This document shows, piece after piece, positions 42,086 through 50,105 of a stretch of 64,000 bases of DNA. How positions within the stretch are numbered: the first letter of the stretch is position 1; every line of letters starts with the position of its first letter. Source of the DNA: Thiosocius sp963753845 (GTDB lineage Bacteria; Pseudomonadota; Gammaproteobacteria; Chromatiales; Chromatiaceae); NCBI GenBank assembly GCA_963753845.1, contig CAVWEI010000006.1, positions 248,001-312,000 on the forward strand, read 5' to 3'. The notes beneath the pieces are model-generated. The model saw only the letters and a list, made by a program, of their open reading frames with translations, was not told where the DNA came from and searched no databases. The position numbers and the translations under genes are program-made.

Positions 42086-44200
42086 TCACTCGATGATGTA
42101 CTTCACGCCCAGCTGCACGTTGGACGAATTCTTGAACTGGCCAAACATCGTGTACTCGTCACCCCAGTAGTAATTGAGTTCGCCGGTCAGGATCACCTGG
42201 TCCGACAATGAGTACTCGGCGTCCAGGCGGTTCCAGTAGCCGCCACCCTCTTCGTAGATGATGATGTTGTTCACGCGGCCCAGCTGGTTGGCGCCGAACG
42301 GCTTGGACAGGAACAGGGAGTAGAACTCTTTGTTCTTGTAGCCTTTCTTGAGGCCGTTGGTGACGTTCATGGTGGTCGGGTCGCCAGTGTAGGTTGCGCA
42401 GCTGGCCGTAGCCATGCCCTGGGTGATGAAGCTGCACTTGTCGTCGACGAAATCCAGGTTGCGGAACTGGATGAACTGACCACTGATCAGCAGGTTGGTC
42501 ATGACTGTTGCGTCGACCCCGATCACGTATTTGAAGAAGTCGGCCTTTTCAGTCCTGAGTGCCCCGACCAGGTCACCGTTGGCCAGTGCGCCGCGGTCGA
42601 CGATCGGCTGCATCACGTCTTTTTGATACAGGAGCTCGCCGCGCAGTACCAGTGGGACGTCACCTGCGTTGGTCGCATAGTCTAAGGAACCGCCCAGGTT
42701 GTGGATGCGGTTGCGTTCCTCGACGAAGACCAGCTGTGCCGGCCCACCGTTGTTTGCGTTTGTCACGTTGGTTGGCGCGACGCCGCCCGGGTAGGTCATG
42801 GGGCTAGCGGCGCTAAAGGTTGCATTCGCCCCGTAGAGTTGGCCGGTTACCGGGTTGCGGATCTGGATCACCTGGGTGTTCGCAGCCGTATCGTATTTGT
42901 CGACTACCAGCTCCTGCCCGGTGGCCGGATCTTCCCAGTGCATGTTCACCGAGGGGTTGGGGTCATAGCCATAGAAGTAATTGATGCTGTAGTTCAGACC
43001 GTTGTCCAGGTAGCTGCGGAAGCGGCCGCCAGCGTTCGCCGCCGACGGCACCAGCCCGTCGTCGTAGTCGCGCTCGTACTTGGTCGTCATGCCGAGCATG
43101 GAGTTGAAGGTCGCGAAGGTCGCGTTCGGGAAGTGTTCCCAGGCCGAGTTCGGGTTGGTCACGTCCCAGCCCGAACCGGCAACCGTGGTCGCGGTCGGAT
43201 CGATGACGATAAGGTTGGTTACGTTCTGGTTGGTTGCCTGGGTGAATGCATTGAGGCAGACCGCGCCGTTGGCGCCGCCACAGGCTGCAGGTAGCATGCT
43301 CGACGGCGTATTGACGAAGCCGTCCACCGTCGCAAACTCGGGCTGGCCCGGGTTCATGCCACCGAACGGGTCGATGAAGTTCAGGCCGCCGGGGTTTGCG
43401 CCACCAAAGGTGTTGATGACACCGCCGAACGCCGCACCCAGATTGAAGAAGCCGTTCACGCCACCCGTTATGACGTCTGCTCCGTTCATGATGAATGGCT
43501 GGCCGCTGTCCTGGCCCTTGATCTGGCCGTTTCCGGCGAATGTGAGGCCGGTAGGGGAGGTATTCGAACCGGTTACGACGCTGCGGTAAGAATTGTCTTT
43601 CTCGGTCCAGATGCCGGGGATCTTGTTGGTCTCGGCCTGGGAAACGATCAGCTGGATGTTGCCGCGCTCACCGATATTGCGCTCGGCGTTGATCATCCAT
43701 ACCGGGATGCGCGCATCCTCCACGCCGTTCTGATTCAATTCGCGGTAGTCGGTGGGGTTGATGATGTCGAGCAGTTTGATACCGTCTGCGGTACCCCATA
43801 CCACCTGCTGTTTACCAAGTCGGAAATCCCAGTCGCCAGCGCTGGTGTCGACGTAGAGTTCGCGCAAGAGGTCGTACTGGGTGTAGCTGCGGTTGTACTT
43901 GTAGTTGGCCGTCACACCCTCGGTGTCGACCACGGGTTGCACTTCGGCATGCCAGCTGCTCGATTCGCCGAGGTCGCCATTGACGAAGATCCTCGCCGAG
44001 TTTTCGAACTTCATCAGGTTGCCGCCGCTGTGGCCTTTTTTGTCCAGCGTCGTCTTGGCCTCGCCGATGGTCTGGCCGGATTTCGCGTAGACCGCGGTTT
44101 CGTTCTTGAGTACGGCAGATACCTCTACCTCGGCGTGTGCGCACAATGGCGCGCTGATCAAGGCGGCAATGGCCATCCTCAACGGTGTCTTGGTGAACAT
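42086..44200 (-). CDS. DUF1302 family outer-membrane protein
   Basis: A 704-residue protein with signal peptide MFTKTPLRMAIAALISAPLCAHA and a beta-rich, aromatic, Asn/Gly-rich body typical of an outer-membrane barrel; it ends in GVKYIIE. WDFRLGKQQVVWGTADGIKLLDIINPTDYREL (in parts: GKQQVVWGTADGIKLLDI, NPTDYRELNQNG) is the DUF1302 signature. A long Gly/Asn/Phe-rich insertion (about 215-300) is an added surface or plug loop and contains CGGANGAVC. A second Cys pair, KCSF and ASC, lies near 580-595. GGAGGGAG stands at good distance before ATG 44200. Its role is unknown; in Proteobacteria the family accompanies MMPL and LolA-like genes. Confidence 0.85.
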   Translation of the reverse strand: MFTKTPLRMAIAALISAPLCAHAEVEVSAVLKNETAVYAKSGQTIGEAKTTLDKKGHSGGNLMKFENSARIFVNGDLGESSSWHAEVQPVVDTEGVTANYKYNRSYTQYDLLRELYVDTSAGDWDFRLGKQQVVWGTADGIKLLDIINPTDYRELNQNGVEDARIPVWMINAERNIGERGNIQLIVSQAETNKIPGIWTEKDNSYRSVVTGSNTSPTGLTFAGNGQIKGQDSGQPFIMNGADVITGGVNGFFNLGAAFGGVINTFGGANPGGLNFIDPFGGMNPGQPEFATVDGFVNTPSSMLPAACGGANGAVCLNAFTQATNQNVTNLIVIDPTATTVAGSGWDVTNPNSAWEHFPNATFATFNSMLGMTTKYERDYDDGLVPSAANAGGRFRSYLDNGLNYSINYFYGYDPNPSVNMHWEDPATGQELVVDKYDTAANTQVIQIRNPVTGQLYGANATFSAASPMTYPGGVAPTNVTNANNGGPAQLVFVEERNRIHNLGGSLDYATNAGDVPLVLRGELLYQKDVMQPIVDRGALANGDLVGALRTEKADFFKYVIGVDATVMTNLLISGQFIQFRNLDFVDDKCSFITQGMATASCATYTGDPTTMNVTNGLKKGYKNKEFYSLFLSKPFGANQLGRVNNIIIYEEGGGYWNRLDAEYSLSDQVILTGELNYYWGDEYTMFGQFKNSSNVQLGVKYIIE

Positions 44201-44285
44201 ATTTTTAAACTCCCTCCGCGCTCCGCGCGAGCTTTGGTGTGCCGGGGCTGGACCCCGGCTACAGATCGTTATATTCGGCCTTCAA

Positions 44286-45242
44286 TCAACGCTTGATCTT
44301 GCGCAGGGTCTTTTCAGACCACCAGTCGTCGTCGTACGTGGCATCGACCTGGTTGACGTTGGCCGGGATCACCGCCCAGGTCTGGTTGCCGGTGGCCAGC
44401 GTCTTGCCATACCAGTAGCCCCAGCCCACCGCGCGCGGGTCGTCGCTCTTGCCAAGCGGTACCCAGTCACGGTCTATCACCTTGACCAGTTCACCGTTCT
44501 TGAAATACTCGGAGCGGTAGTCGGCGAATGTCTTTGCGTCGACGTAGGTCACGCGGTCGTCGTACCACCAGTTCTCGAACTTGGTCGTGCTCTTGACCTT
44601 GTAGACCTCTTTGCCCTTGTGGCTGCAGGAACCCTCCTTGGGCAGGTCCTTGGTGTACCGGGTCTGCTCATCATCGGTCATCTCAATGAAACCCAGGCAT
44701 TCGTTGAAGGTCTCTTTGCCGAGCAGTTCGTGGGTTTCGTTGAACGGCTTGCGCAGCGCAACATCGCCGAAAGTGAAATCGGAGCCACCCCAGGCGTCGT
44801 CGTGAGCGGGTTCGGCGAAACGGCGGATCTTGCGCAGAGCGGGCAGCCAGATCATGTAAGACTGGCTCTTGCCGTCGTCGACGTAGTCGGTGATCAGCAT
44901 GCCGGTGCCTCTGAGCTTGCCGGAACGGAAGATCGCGAGGTCCTGCGACTTGGTGTTGCCGTCGGAGTAGGCGTTATTCAGGTAGCGCTCGAGGGTGTTG
45001 GTGGTCGGCTTCCTGCCTTCCCCCTTGATCACCAGGACGGTGATGTTGTCGTCCTTGTCTGTGATGGCGTAGTTGTTGAATGCATAGAAATGGTTGACGA
45101 AATAGACCTGGTCCATGATCTGGTCGGCGGTCAGATCGCCGCTTGGATACGGCAGATCCTTGGGTACGCCGGCGGTTGCGGCGAAGGAGATCGTGGTCGC
45201 TAGTGCGAAGGCGGCGACGCTGGTCCGAACGGGGTGATGCAT
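44286..45242 (-). CDS. LolA-like outer membrane lipoprotein-sorting protein
   Basis: A 318-residue periplasmic protein with signal peptide (about 1-25, ending SFAATAG). VLVIKGEGRKPTTNTLERYL, GTGMLITDYVDDGKSQSYMIWLPALRKIRRFAEP (in parts: GTGMLITDY, SYMIWLPALRKIRRFA) and VTYVDAKTFADYRSEYFKNGE match the LolA/LolB-fold family annotated as outer membrane lipoprotein-sorting proteins, which carry a hydrophobic pocket. It is longer than true LolA (about 180 mature residues). Two cysteines (ECLGF, GSCSHKG) may pair. AGAGGA stands 7 bases before the ATG. First gene of the module; a 7-bp GCCGGGG/CCCCGGC hairpin (44241-44259) lies before the DUF1302 gene. Confidence 0.85.
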   Translation of the reverse strand: MHHPVRTSVAAFALATTISFAATAGVPKDLPYPSGDLTADQIMDQVYFVNHFYAFNNYAITDKDDNITVLVIKGEGRKPTTNTLERYLNNAYSDGNTKSQDLAIFRSGKLRGTGMLITDYVDDGKSQSYMIWLPALRKIRRFAEPAHDDAWGGSDFTFGDVALRKPFNETHELLGKETFNECLGFIEMTDDEQTRYTKDLPKEGSCSHKGKEVYKVKSTTKFENWWYDDRVTYVDAKTFADYRSEYFKNGELVKVIDRDWVPLGKSDDPRAVGWGYWYGKTLATGNQTWAVIPANVNQVDATYDDDWWSEKTLRKIKR

Positions 45243-45419
45243 AGTAGTTCCTCTCTACAGATGTTGGGTGCTGACGTCCATCAGCCCGCTCCGGCAAGGC
45301 GACTTGTGCGGGCTTCCGATGCTCGAAAGTGGTAATTCTGCTAACTCCGAACTCCGGTCAGGGTGAGGGATCCGATCGAATACGCGATCTCTTCATCCAT
45401 TTCAGTTACTTGAGCGCAG

Positions 45420-45473
45420 CATGTCACATGCGAACAACATGTTACATAGATGCAACATGCTACATTGACACTC
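45420..45473. promoter_or_regulatory. Three direct repeats at 18-bp spacing, likely operator array
   Basis: CATGTCACAT (45420-45429), CATGTTACAT (45438-45447) and CATGCTACAT (45456-45465) are spaced exactly 18 bases apart, and each is preceded by a matching RCAR. The middle one also contains the palindrome AACATGTT. The inverted repeat ATTGAC-ACTC-GTCAAT (45464-45479) overlaps the last copy. The array lies about 180 bases upstream of the LolA-like gene, in a 332-base gap with no gene. It looks like a multi-site binding region for a dimeric regulator; the factor is unknown. Confidence 0.65.
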
Positions 45474-45540
45474 GTCAATTAGACAAACTTTTTATGCTCA
45501 CTATGCGCTCTGGAGGGGGGTGTATCGCGGGGCGGGGGAT

Positions 45541-45565
45541 GGGCCACCCGCGTGACGGGCGGCCC
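45541..45565 (-). terminator. Hairpin after the UDP-glucose dehydrogenase gene
   Basis: GGGCCACCCG (45541-45550) and CGGGCGGCCC (45556-45565) form, in minus-strand RNA, a 10-bp stem with one G-U pair and a five-base loop, starting 9 bases past the stop codon. It lacks a U-tail, so it would be a weak terminator. Confidence 0.45.
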
Positions 45566-45574
45566 TGGTGCTCG

Positions 45575-46913
45575 TCAGTCTGGCCCGATTGGGCGCCGGC
45601 CGACACTGAAATGGGTCAAGCCGGCGGCCGAGACTGCCCTCGGGTCGTAGATGTTGCGGCCGTCGAATATTGCCGGGTATTTCAGTTTCTCGCGGATTTC
45701 GGTGAAATCCGGGCTGCGGAACTCGATCCATTCGGTGACGACGGCCAGTACGTCGGCTCCCTCCAGGGTCTCGTCGGTGTTCGCGCAGATTTGAAGGTCA
45801 TCGCGTTCGCCATATATGCGTGCCGCCTCTTCACGTGCAACCGGGTCAAAGGCGCGTACCTTGGCGCCCGCTTCCCATAGCGCCTCCATCAGTGTCCGGC
45901 TGGAGGCGGCGCGCATGTCGTCGGTGTTGGGTTTGAAGGCGAGCCCCCAGATGGCGACCGTCCTGTCCTTCAGCTGACCGTCGAAATAGGTATTTATCTT
46001 GTTGAAAATCAGCTCTTTCTGGCGGTAGTTGACCGCCTCGACTGCGTGCAGCAGCTGGGGTTCGTAGCCAACCTCAAGGGCGGTCTTTTCCAGGGCCTGT
46101 ACATCCTTGGGGAAGCAGGAGCCGCCATAGCCGCAGCCCGGGTAGATGAACTGAAAGCCGATGCGCGAATCGGTGCCTATCCCGATGCGGACCTTTTCGA
46201 TGTCCGCGCCGAGGATCTCGGCGATATTGGATAGTTCGTTCATGAAGCTGATCTTGGTGGCCAGCATCGAATTGGCCGCATACTTTGGTCAGTTCCGCAG
46301 AGCGGATATCCATGAACAGCAGGCGCTCATGGTTGCGATTGAAGGGACCGTAGAGTTCGCGCATCAGCTGGATGGAGCGGGGATTTTCGGTGCCCACCAC
46401 GATGCGGTCCGGTTTCATGAAATCGCCGATCGCGGCGCCTTCCTTGAGGAATTCCGGATTGGACACGACGTCGAAATCGATATCGACGCCCCGTTTCTGC
46501 AAAATTTCGCGGATGCGGGCGGCCACCTTGTCGCCCGTGCCGACCGGGACGGTGGACTTGTCCACCACGACCTTGAAGTCGGTCATGTGTTCGGCGATCG
46601 ATTCGGCGACCGCCAGAACGTACTGCAGGTCGGCAGAACCGTCTTCATCCGGCGGTGTGCCCACGGCGATGAACTGGATCTGGCCGAAACCGACCCCGGT
46701 CTTGGCGTCGGTGGTGAACAGGAGTCGGCCTGCCTCGCGGTTGCGCTTCACCATATCGCCGAGCCCGGGTTCGTAGATGGGCACGCCGCCATTGTTCAGG
46801 ATGTCGATTTTTGCGGGATCCACATCTACGCACATCACCTTGTTGCCGACCTCTGCGAGGCAGGCGCCGGTGACGAGTCCCACGTAACCGCTGCCGAAAA
46901 TCGTGACTTTCAT
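45575..46913 (-). pseudogene. ugd: UDP-glucose 6-dehydrogenase, split by a one-base frameshift
   Basis: Two frames together make one UDP-glucose/GDP-mannose dehydrogenase. The first (from 46913) gives the NAD-binding half: MKVTIFGSGYVGLVTGACLA, VGTPPDEDGSADLQYV, VVDKSTVPVGTGDKV, VSNPEFLKEGAAI, ending in SAELTK. The second continues at MLATKISFMNELSNIAE and carries the catalytic Cys in GCGYGGSCFPKDVQAL and the C-terminal domain (VAIWGLAFKPNTDDMR). The expected junction SAELTKYAANSMLATK is lost because one extra T (plus strand, in TTT 46284-46286) shifts the frame. All other parts look intact, so this is a recent mutation or a sequencing error. The product would supply UDP-glucuronate for polysaccharides. 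Confidence 0.9.
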
Positions 46914-47074
46914 AATCTTATGGTGGTCCTGGCTGTTTGGGTCGTTGATAAGATATGGGCTTTAGCAGGCGGTTTGGGCCGAAAATCCACTGTCTGTCCG
47001 GAGAGCGGGCGATGCTATCACAACTCCCGTGGCCTTCCAGCGGCGCCCGGGCTTGAAATCTTCCAACCTTATAG
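46914..47074. other. Gap between ugd and the tRNA-tuf promoter
   Basis: About 160 bases; divergent promoter space for ugd (minus) and the tRNA operon (plus). I saw no additional gene or strong hairpin. Confidence 0.4.
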
Positions 47075-47103
47075 TTGACACCAATCGCCCGTTACCAGAG
47101 AAT
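47075..47103 (+). promoter_or_regulatory. Sigma70 promoter of the tRNA-tuf operon
   Basis: TTGACA (47075-47080) with 17 bases to GAGAAT (47098-47103), followed by a GC-rich discriminator (ACGGCC). tRNA-Tyr begins 14 bases after the -10 box. The arrangement is that of a strong, growth-rate-controlled stable-RNA promoter. Confidence 0.7.
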
Positions 47104-47117
47104 ACGGCCTCTTTTTT

Positions 47118-47202
47118 GGAGGGGTTCCCGAGCGGTCAAAGGGATCAGACTGTAAATCTGACGGCTCAGCCTTCGGAGGTTCGAATCCTCCCCCCTCCAC
47201 CA
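47118..47202 (+). tRNA. tRNA-Tyr (anticodon GUA)
   Basis: An 85-base class II tRNA with encoded CCA. GGAGGGG pairs with CCCCTCC, discriminator A. The anticodon loop CTGTAAA carries GTA, followed by a long variable arm (CGGCTCAGCCTTCG) and a T arm GAGGTTCGAATCCTC. First gene of the tRNA-tuf operon. Confidence 0.97.
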
Positions 47203-47239
47203 AAACGATATCGATATCCTCCGCGGCCTGGGTCGGGGG
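47184..47239 (+). repeat. 56-bp direct repeat, copy 1 (contains tRNA-Tyr 3' end)
   Basis: From AATCCTC in the T arm of tRNA-Tyr through CCA and on to GGTCGGGGG. It includes the perfect 12-bp palindrome GATATCGATATC. It is identical at all 56 positions to the copy at 47341. Confidence 0.95.
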
Positions 47240-47340
47240 AGGATGAGAACCGGAAAGAGGTTCGACGGAGGCGCGAAAGCGCCGGAGAACGTCGCGCAGG
47301 GCGCGGCGGCCCGGAGGGCGGAATGCCGGAGGCATGGAGT

Positions 47341-47396
47341 AATCCTCCCCCCTCCACCAAAACGATATCGATATCCTCCGCGGCCTGGGTCGGGGG
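47341..47396 (+). repeat. 56-bp direct repeat, copy 2 (orphan tRNA-Tyr 3' end)
   Basis: An exact copy of 47184-47239, starting 157 bases downstream. It holds the last ~19 bases of a tRNA-Tyr with CCA but no tRNA body. The 101 bases between the copies are GC-rich, with a GGCGC-GAAA-GCGCC hairpin, and hold no recognisable gene. This is a remnant of a tRNA duplication or an attachment-site-like scar. Confidence 0.9.
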
Positions 47397-47455
47397 GATA
47401 GAACCGAAGCGGATCGACGGTCGGGTGAGCGGCCTGTGCATCATTTTTGAACGAT

Positions 47456-47529
<74 letters not shown>

Positions 47530-47582
47530 GTTTGGCGGATCTGGGCTGCTGAAGGCGCCCGCCGCCGTTGACGAAAGAGTTT

Positions 47583-47658
47583 GCCCAGGTAGCTCAGTTG
47601 GTAGAGCACACCCTTGGTAAGGGTGAGGTCGGCAGTTCGAATCTGCTCCTGGGCTCCA
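47583..47658 (+). tRNA. tRNA-Thr (anticodon GGU)
   Basis: A 76-base tRNA with encoded CCA. GCCCAGG pairs with CCTGGGC, discriminator T. Anticodon arm ACCC-TTGGTAA-GGGT carries GGT; T arm GGCAGTTCGAATCTGCT. It lies 70 bases upstream of tuf, as thrT before tufB in E. coli. Confidence 0.97.
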
Positions 47659-47728
47659 GTGTTGCCGACGTCGCGAGGCGGCGGTGTTGTTTACAAGATT
47701 GATTCATGTTCTTCTGAGAGATTGAGCA

Positions 47729-48919
47729 ATGTCCAAGGGAAAATTTGAACGTAAGAAACCGCACGTAAACGTGGGCACGATTGGTCACGTAGACCATGGC
47801 AAGACCACGCTGACGGCGGCGATCACGACTCACCAGGCCTCGAAGTTTGGTGGTGAGACGAAGGCCTACGACCAGATTGACAATGCCCCGGAAGAGCGTG
47901 AGCGCGGTATTACGATCGCGACGGCGCACGTGGAGTACGAGTCAGCGGCGCGCCACTATGCGCACGTGGACTGTCCGGGACACGCGGATTATGTGAAGAA
48001 CATGATCACGGGTGCGGCGCAGATGGACGGAGCGATTCTGGTGGTTTCGGCGGCGGACGGCCCGATGCCGCAGACCCGCGAGCACATTCTGCTGTCCCGT
48101 CAGGTTGGTGTTCCTTACATCATTGTGTACATGAACAAGGCCGACATGGTGGACGACGCCGAGCTGCTCGAGCTGGTCGAGATGGAGATCCGCGAGCTGC
48201 TGGATTCGTACGAGTTCCCGGGCGACGACACCCCGATCATCGTGGGTTCTGCGCTGAAGGCGCTGGAAGGCGACACCTCTGAGATTGGCACGCAGTCGAT
48301 CGACAAGCTGATGGATGCGCTGGACAACTACATCCCGACGCCTGAGCGTGCGGTGGACGGCACCTTCCTGATGCCGATCGAGGACGTGTTCTCGATCTCT
48401 GGTCGTGGCACCGTGGTGACCGGTCGTATTGAGCGCGGCATCGTGAACGTGGGCGACGAGCTGGCGATCGTGGGTATTCGTGACACCCAGAAGACGACCT
48501 GCACGGGTGTGGAGATGTTCCGCAAGCTGCTGGATCGTGGCGAGGCGGGCGACAACGTGGGTGTGCTGCTGCGCGGCACCAAGCGTGACGACGTCGAGCG
48601 TGGTCAGGTGCTGGCGAAGCCGGGCACGATCAATCCGCACACGCACTTTGAGGCGGAGGTTTACGTGCTGGGCAAGGACGAGGGTGGACGTCATACCCCG
48701 TTCTTCAATGGTTATCGCCCGCAGTTTTACTTCCGTACCACGGATGTGACGGGGGCGTGCGAGCTGCCGGAAGGCATCGAGATGGTGATGCCGGGTGACA
48801 ACGTGAAGATGACCGTCAAGCTGATTGCGCCGATCGCGATGGAAGATGGCCTGCGATTTGCAATCCGCGAAGGTGGTCGTACCGTCGGCGCCGGTGTCGT
48901 CGCCAAGATTATCGAGTAA
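47729..48919 (+). CDS. tuf: Translation elongation factor Tu
   Basis: A 396-residue EF-Tu, the GTPase that delivers aminoacyl-tRNA to the ribosome. G1 GHVDHGKT (19-26), the switch region ERGITI, G3 DCPGHADYV, and G4 NKAD in YMNKADMVD are standard; domains 2 and 3 follow from about 205. It is the tRNA-linked copy (tufB position); a second copy usually follows fusA, beyond this window. Confidence 0.98.
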   Translation: MSKGKFERKKPHVNVGTIGHVDHGKTTLTAAITTHQASKFGGETKAYDQIDNAPEERERGITIATAHVEYESAARHYAHVDCPGHADYVKNMITGAAQMDGAILVVSAADGPMPQTREHILLSRQVGVPYIIVYMNKADMVDDAELLELVEMEIRELLDSYEFPGDDTPIIVGSALKALEGDTSEIGTQSIDKLMDALDNYIPTPERAVDGTFLMPIEDVFSISGRGTVVTGRIERGIVNVGDELAIVGIRDTQKTTCTGVEMFRKLLDRGEAGDNVGVLLRGTKRDDVERGQVLAKPGTINPHTHFEAEVYVLGKDEGGRHTPFFNGYRPQFYFRTTDVTGACELPEGIEMVMPGDNVKMTVKLIAPIAMEDGLRFAIREGGRTVGAGVVAKIIE

Positions 48920-48943
48920 TTGCGGTAATCGATTCAGGGTTGA

Positions 48944-48975
48944 CGGGCTGCCCCTATGGGGTGGCTCGTTTGTAT
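48944..48975 (+). terminator. Terminator between tuf and tRNA-Trp
   Basis: CGGGCTGCCCC (48944-48954) pairs with GGGGTGGCTCG (48958-48968), with three G-U pairs, around a TAT loop, followed by TTTGTATTT. Read-through would carry transcription into tRNA-Trp, whose first base is 48980. Confidence 0.6.
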
Positions 48976-48979
48976 TTCT

Positions 48980-49055
48980 AGGCCAATAGCTCAATTGGTA
49001 GAGCAGCGGTCTCCAAAACCGCAGGTTGGGGGTTCGAGTCCCTCTTGGCCTGCCA
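48980..49055 (+). tRNA. tRNA-Trp (anticodon CCA)
   Basis: A 76-base tRNA with encoded CCA. AGGCCAA pairs with TTGGCCT, discriminator G. Anticodon loop CTCCAAA carries CCA; T arm GGGGGTTCGAGTCCCTC. It precedes secE by 13 bases, the usual order in Pseudomonas-like genomes. Confidence 0.97.
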
Positions 49056-49068
49056 TTTTCGGCTGGTG

Positions 49069-49446
49069 ATGAACGCGAAAACGGAAGAAGCTGGATCAGG
49101 GTTGGACACCGTCAAATTGTTGGTGGTGGTCGCCCTTCTTGTCGCCGGGGTCTACGGTTTCTACAGTTTTGCCGAGCAGCCCCTGTGGGTGCGCCTGGCG
49201 GGGCTGTTGATCGTGGTCGGTGCTGCCGTGTTTGTCGTGCTGCAGACGGCAGTGGGGCGAACGGTCTGGCAGTTCGCGGTGGATGCCCGCACCGAGGTTC
49301 GCAAGGTGGTCTGGCCCTCGCGCCAGGAAACGCTGCAGACGCTGCTGATCATCGTCATCGCGGTGTTGCTGACCGCTTTGTTCATGTGGGCGGTGGATTC
49401 GCTGTTGTTCAGCATCGTGCGTCTGTTGACCGGTCAAGGGGACTGA
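49069..49446 (+). CDS. secE: Preprotein translocase subunit SecE
   Basis: A 125-residue SecE with three hydrophobic segments (about 17-35, 42-60, 93-120), the gammaproteobacterial long form. The conserved amphipathic block TEVRKVVWPSRQETLQT clamps SecY. ATG 49069 (MNAKTEEAG) is chosen because the open frame upstream runs back into tRNA-Trp. nusG follows one base after its stop. Confidence 0.95.
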   Translation: MNAKTEEAGSGLDTVKLLVVVALLVAGVYGFYSFAEQPLWVRLAGLLIVVGAAVFVVLQTAVGRTVWQFAVDARTEVRKVVWPSRQETLQTLLIIVIAVLLTALFMWAVDSLLFSIVRLLTGQGD

Positions 49447-49447
49447 T

Positions 49448-49981
49448 ATGGCGAAGCGCTGGTACGTGGTGCATGCCTACTCCGGCTTCGAAGGACATGT
49501 AAAGCGTTCGCTGCAGGAGCGTGTCGAGCGTGCCGGAATGCAGGACCTTTTCGGCGAGATACTGGTCCCGACCGAGGAAGTCGTCGAAATGCGCGCAGGC
49601 GCTCAGCGCCGCAGCGAACGCAAGTTCTTTCCGGGTTACGTGTTGGTGCACATGGACATGACCGACGAGACCTGGCACCTGGTAAAGGATGTGCCCAAGG
49701 TCATGGGGTTCATCGGTGGTACCGGAGATCGCCCCGCGCCGATCAGCGACAAGGAGGCTGATGCCATTCTGCAGCGCATGCAGGAGGGTGTCGACAAACC
49801 GAAGCCTAAGGTGCTGTTCGAGCCGGGCGAGGTGGTGCGGGTTACGGACGGCCCGTTCAACGACTTCAATGGCGTGGTCGAGGAAGTGGACTACGAGAAG
49901 AGCCGCCTGAAGGTGTCGGTGCTCATCTTCGGCCGTTCCACGCCCGTCGATCTCGAGTTTGGCCAGGTCGAAAAGGCCTGA
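49448..49981 (+). CDS. nusG: Transcription termination/antitermination protein NusG
   Basis: A 177-residue NusG. The NGN domain (about 4-120) starts KRWYVVHAYSGFEGHVK and binds the RNA polymerase clamp; the KOW domain (about 125-175) has EPGEVVRVTDGPFNDFNGVVE and contacts Rho or S10. It directly follows secE. Confidence 0.97.
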   Translation: MAKRWYVVHAYSGFEGHVKRSLQERVERAGMQDLFGEILVPTEEVVEMRAGAQRRSERKFFPGYVLVHMDMTDETWHLVKDVPKVMGFIGGTGDRPAPISDKEADAILQRMQEGVDKPKPKVLFEPGEVVRVTDGPFNDFNGVVEEVDYEKSRLKVSVLIFGRSTPVDLEFGQVEKA

Positions 49982-50105
49982 TTGGATCTGGTGGCGATGC
50001 CTTCGGGGATCGTCGGTTTTCGATCGGACCGCCGGCGAGCGGTTCCGTTCTTCTGGGGAGCGACGGTGAGAATCCGTTGCGCTTGAACCCGTTAAGAGGT
50101 GTTTG

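Noticed and set aside
39555..42170. An 871-residue open frame on the plus strand opposite the MMPL gene
   Set aside because: It is the antisense frame of a high-GC gene; its composition is His/Gln/Arg-rich with no family match, whereas the minus-strand frame is a clear transporter.
45420..45473. Replication-origin iterons
   Set aside because: Three short direct repeats only; no replication initiator, DnaA boxes or partition genes nearby.
45329..45880. A plus-strand frame whose translation repeats CYIDAT-like hexapeptides
   Set aside because: The peptide repeat is only the 18-bp DNA repeat read as codons, and the frame continues antisense to ugd.
47118..47396. An integrated mobile element at tRNA-Tyr
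   Set aside because: Only 101 bases lie between the repeats and there is no integrase; it is at most a scar, reported as such.
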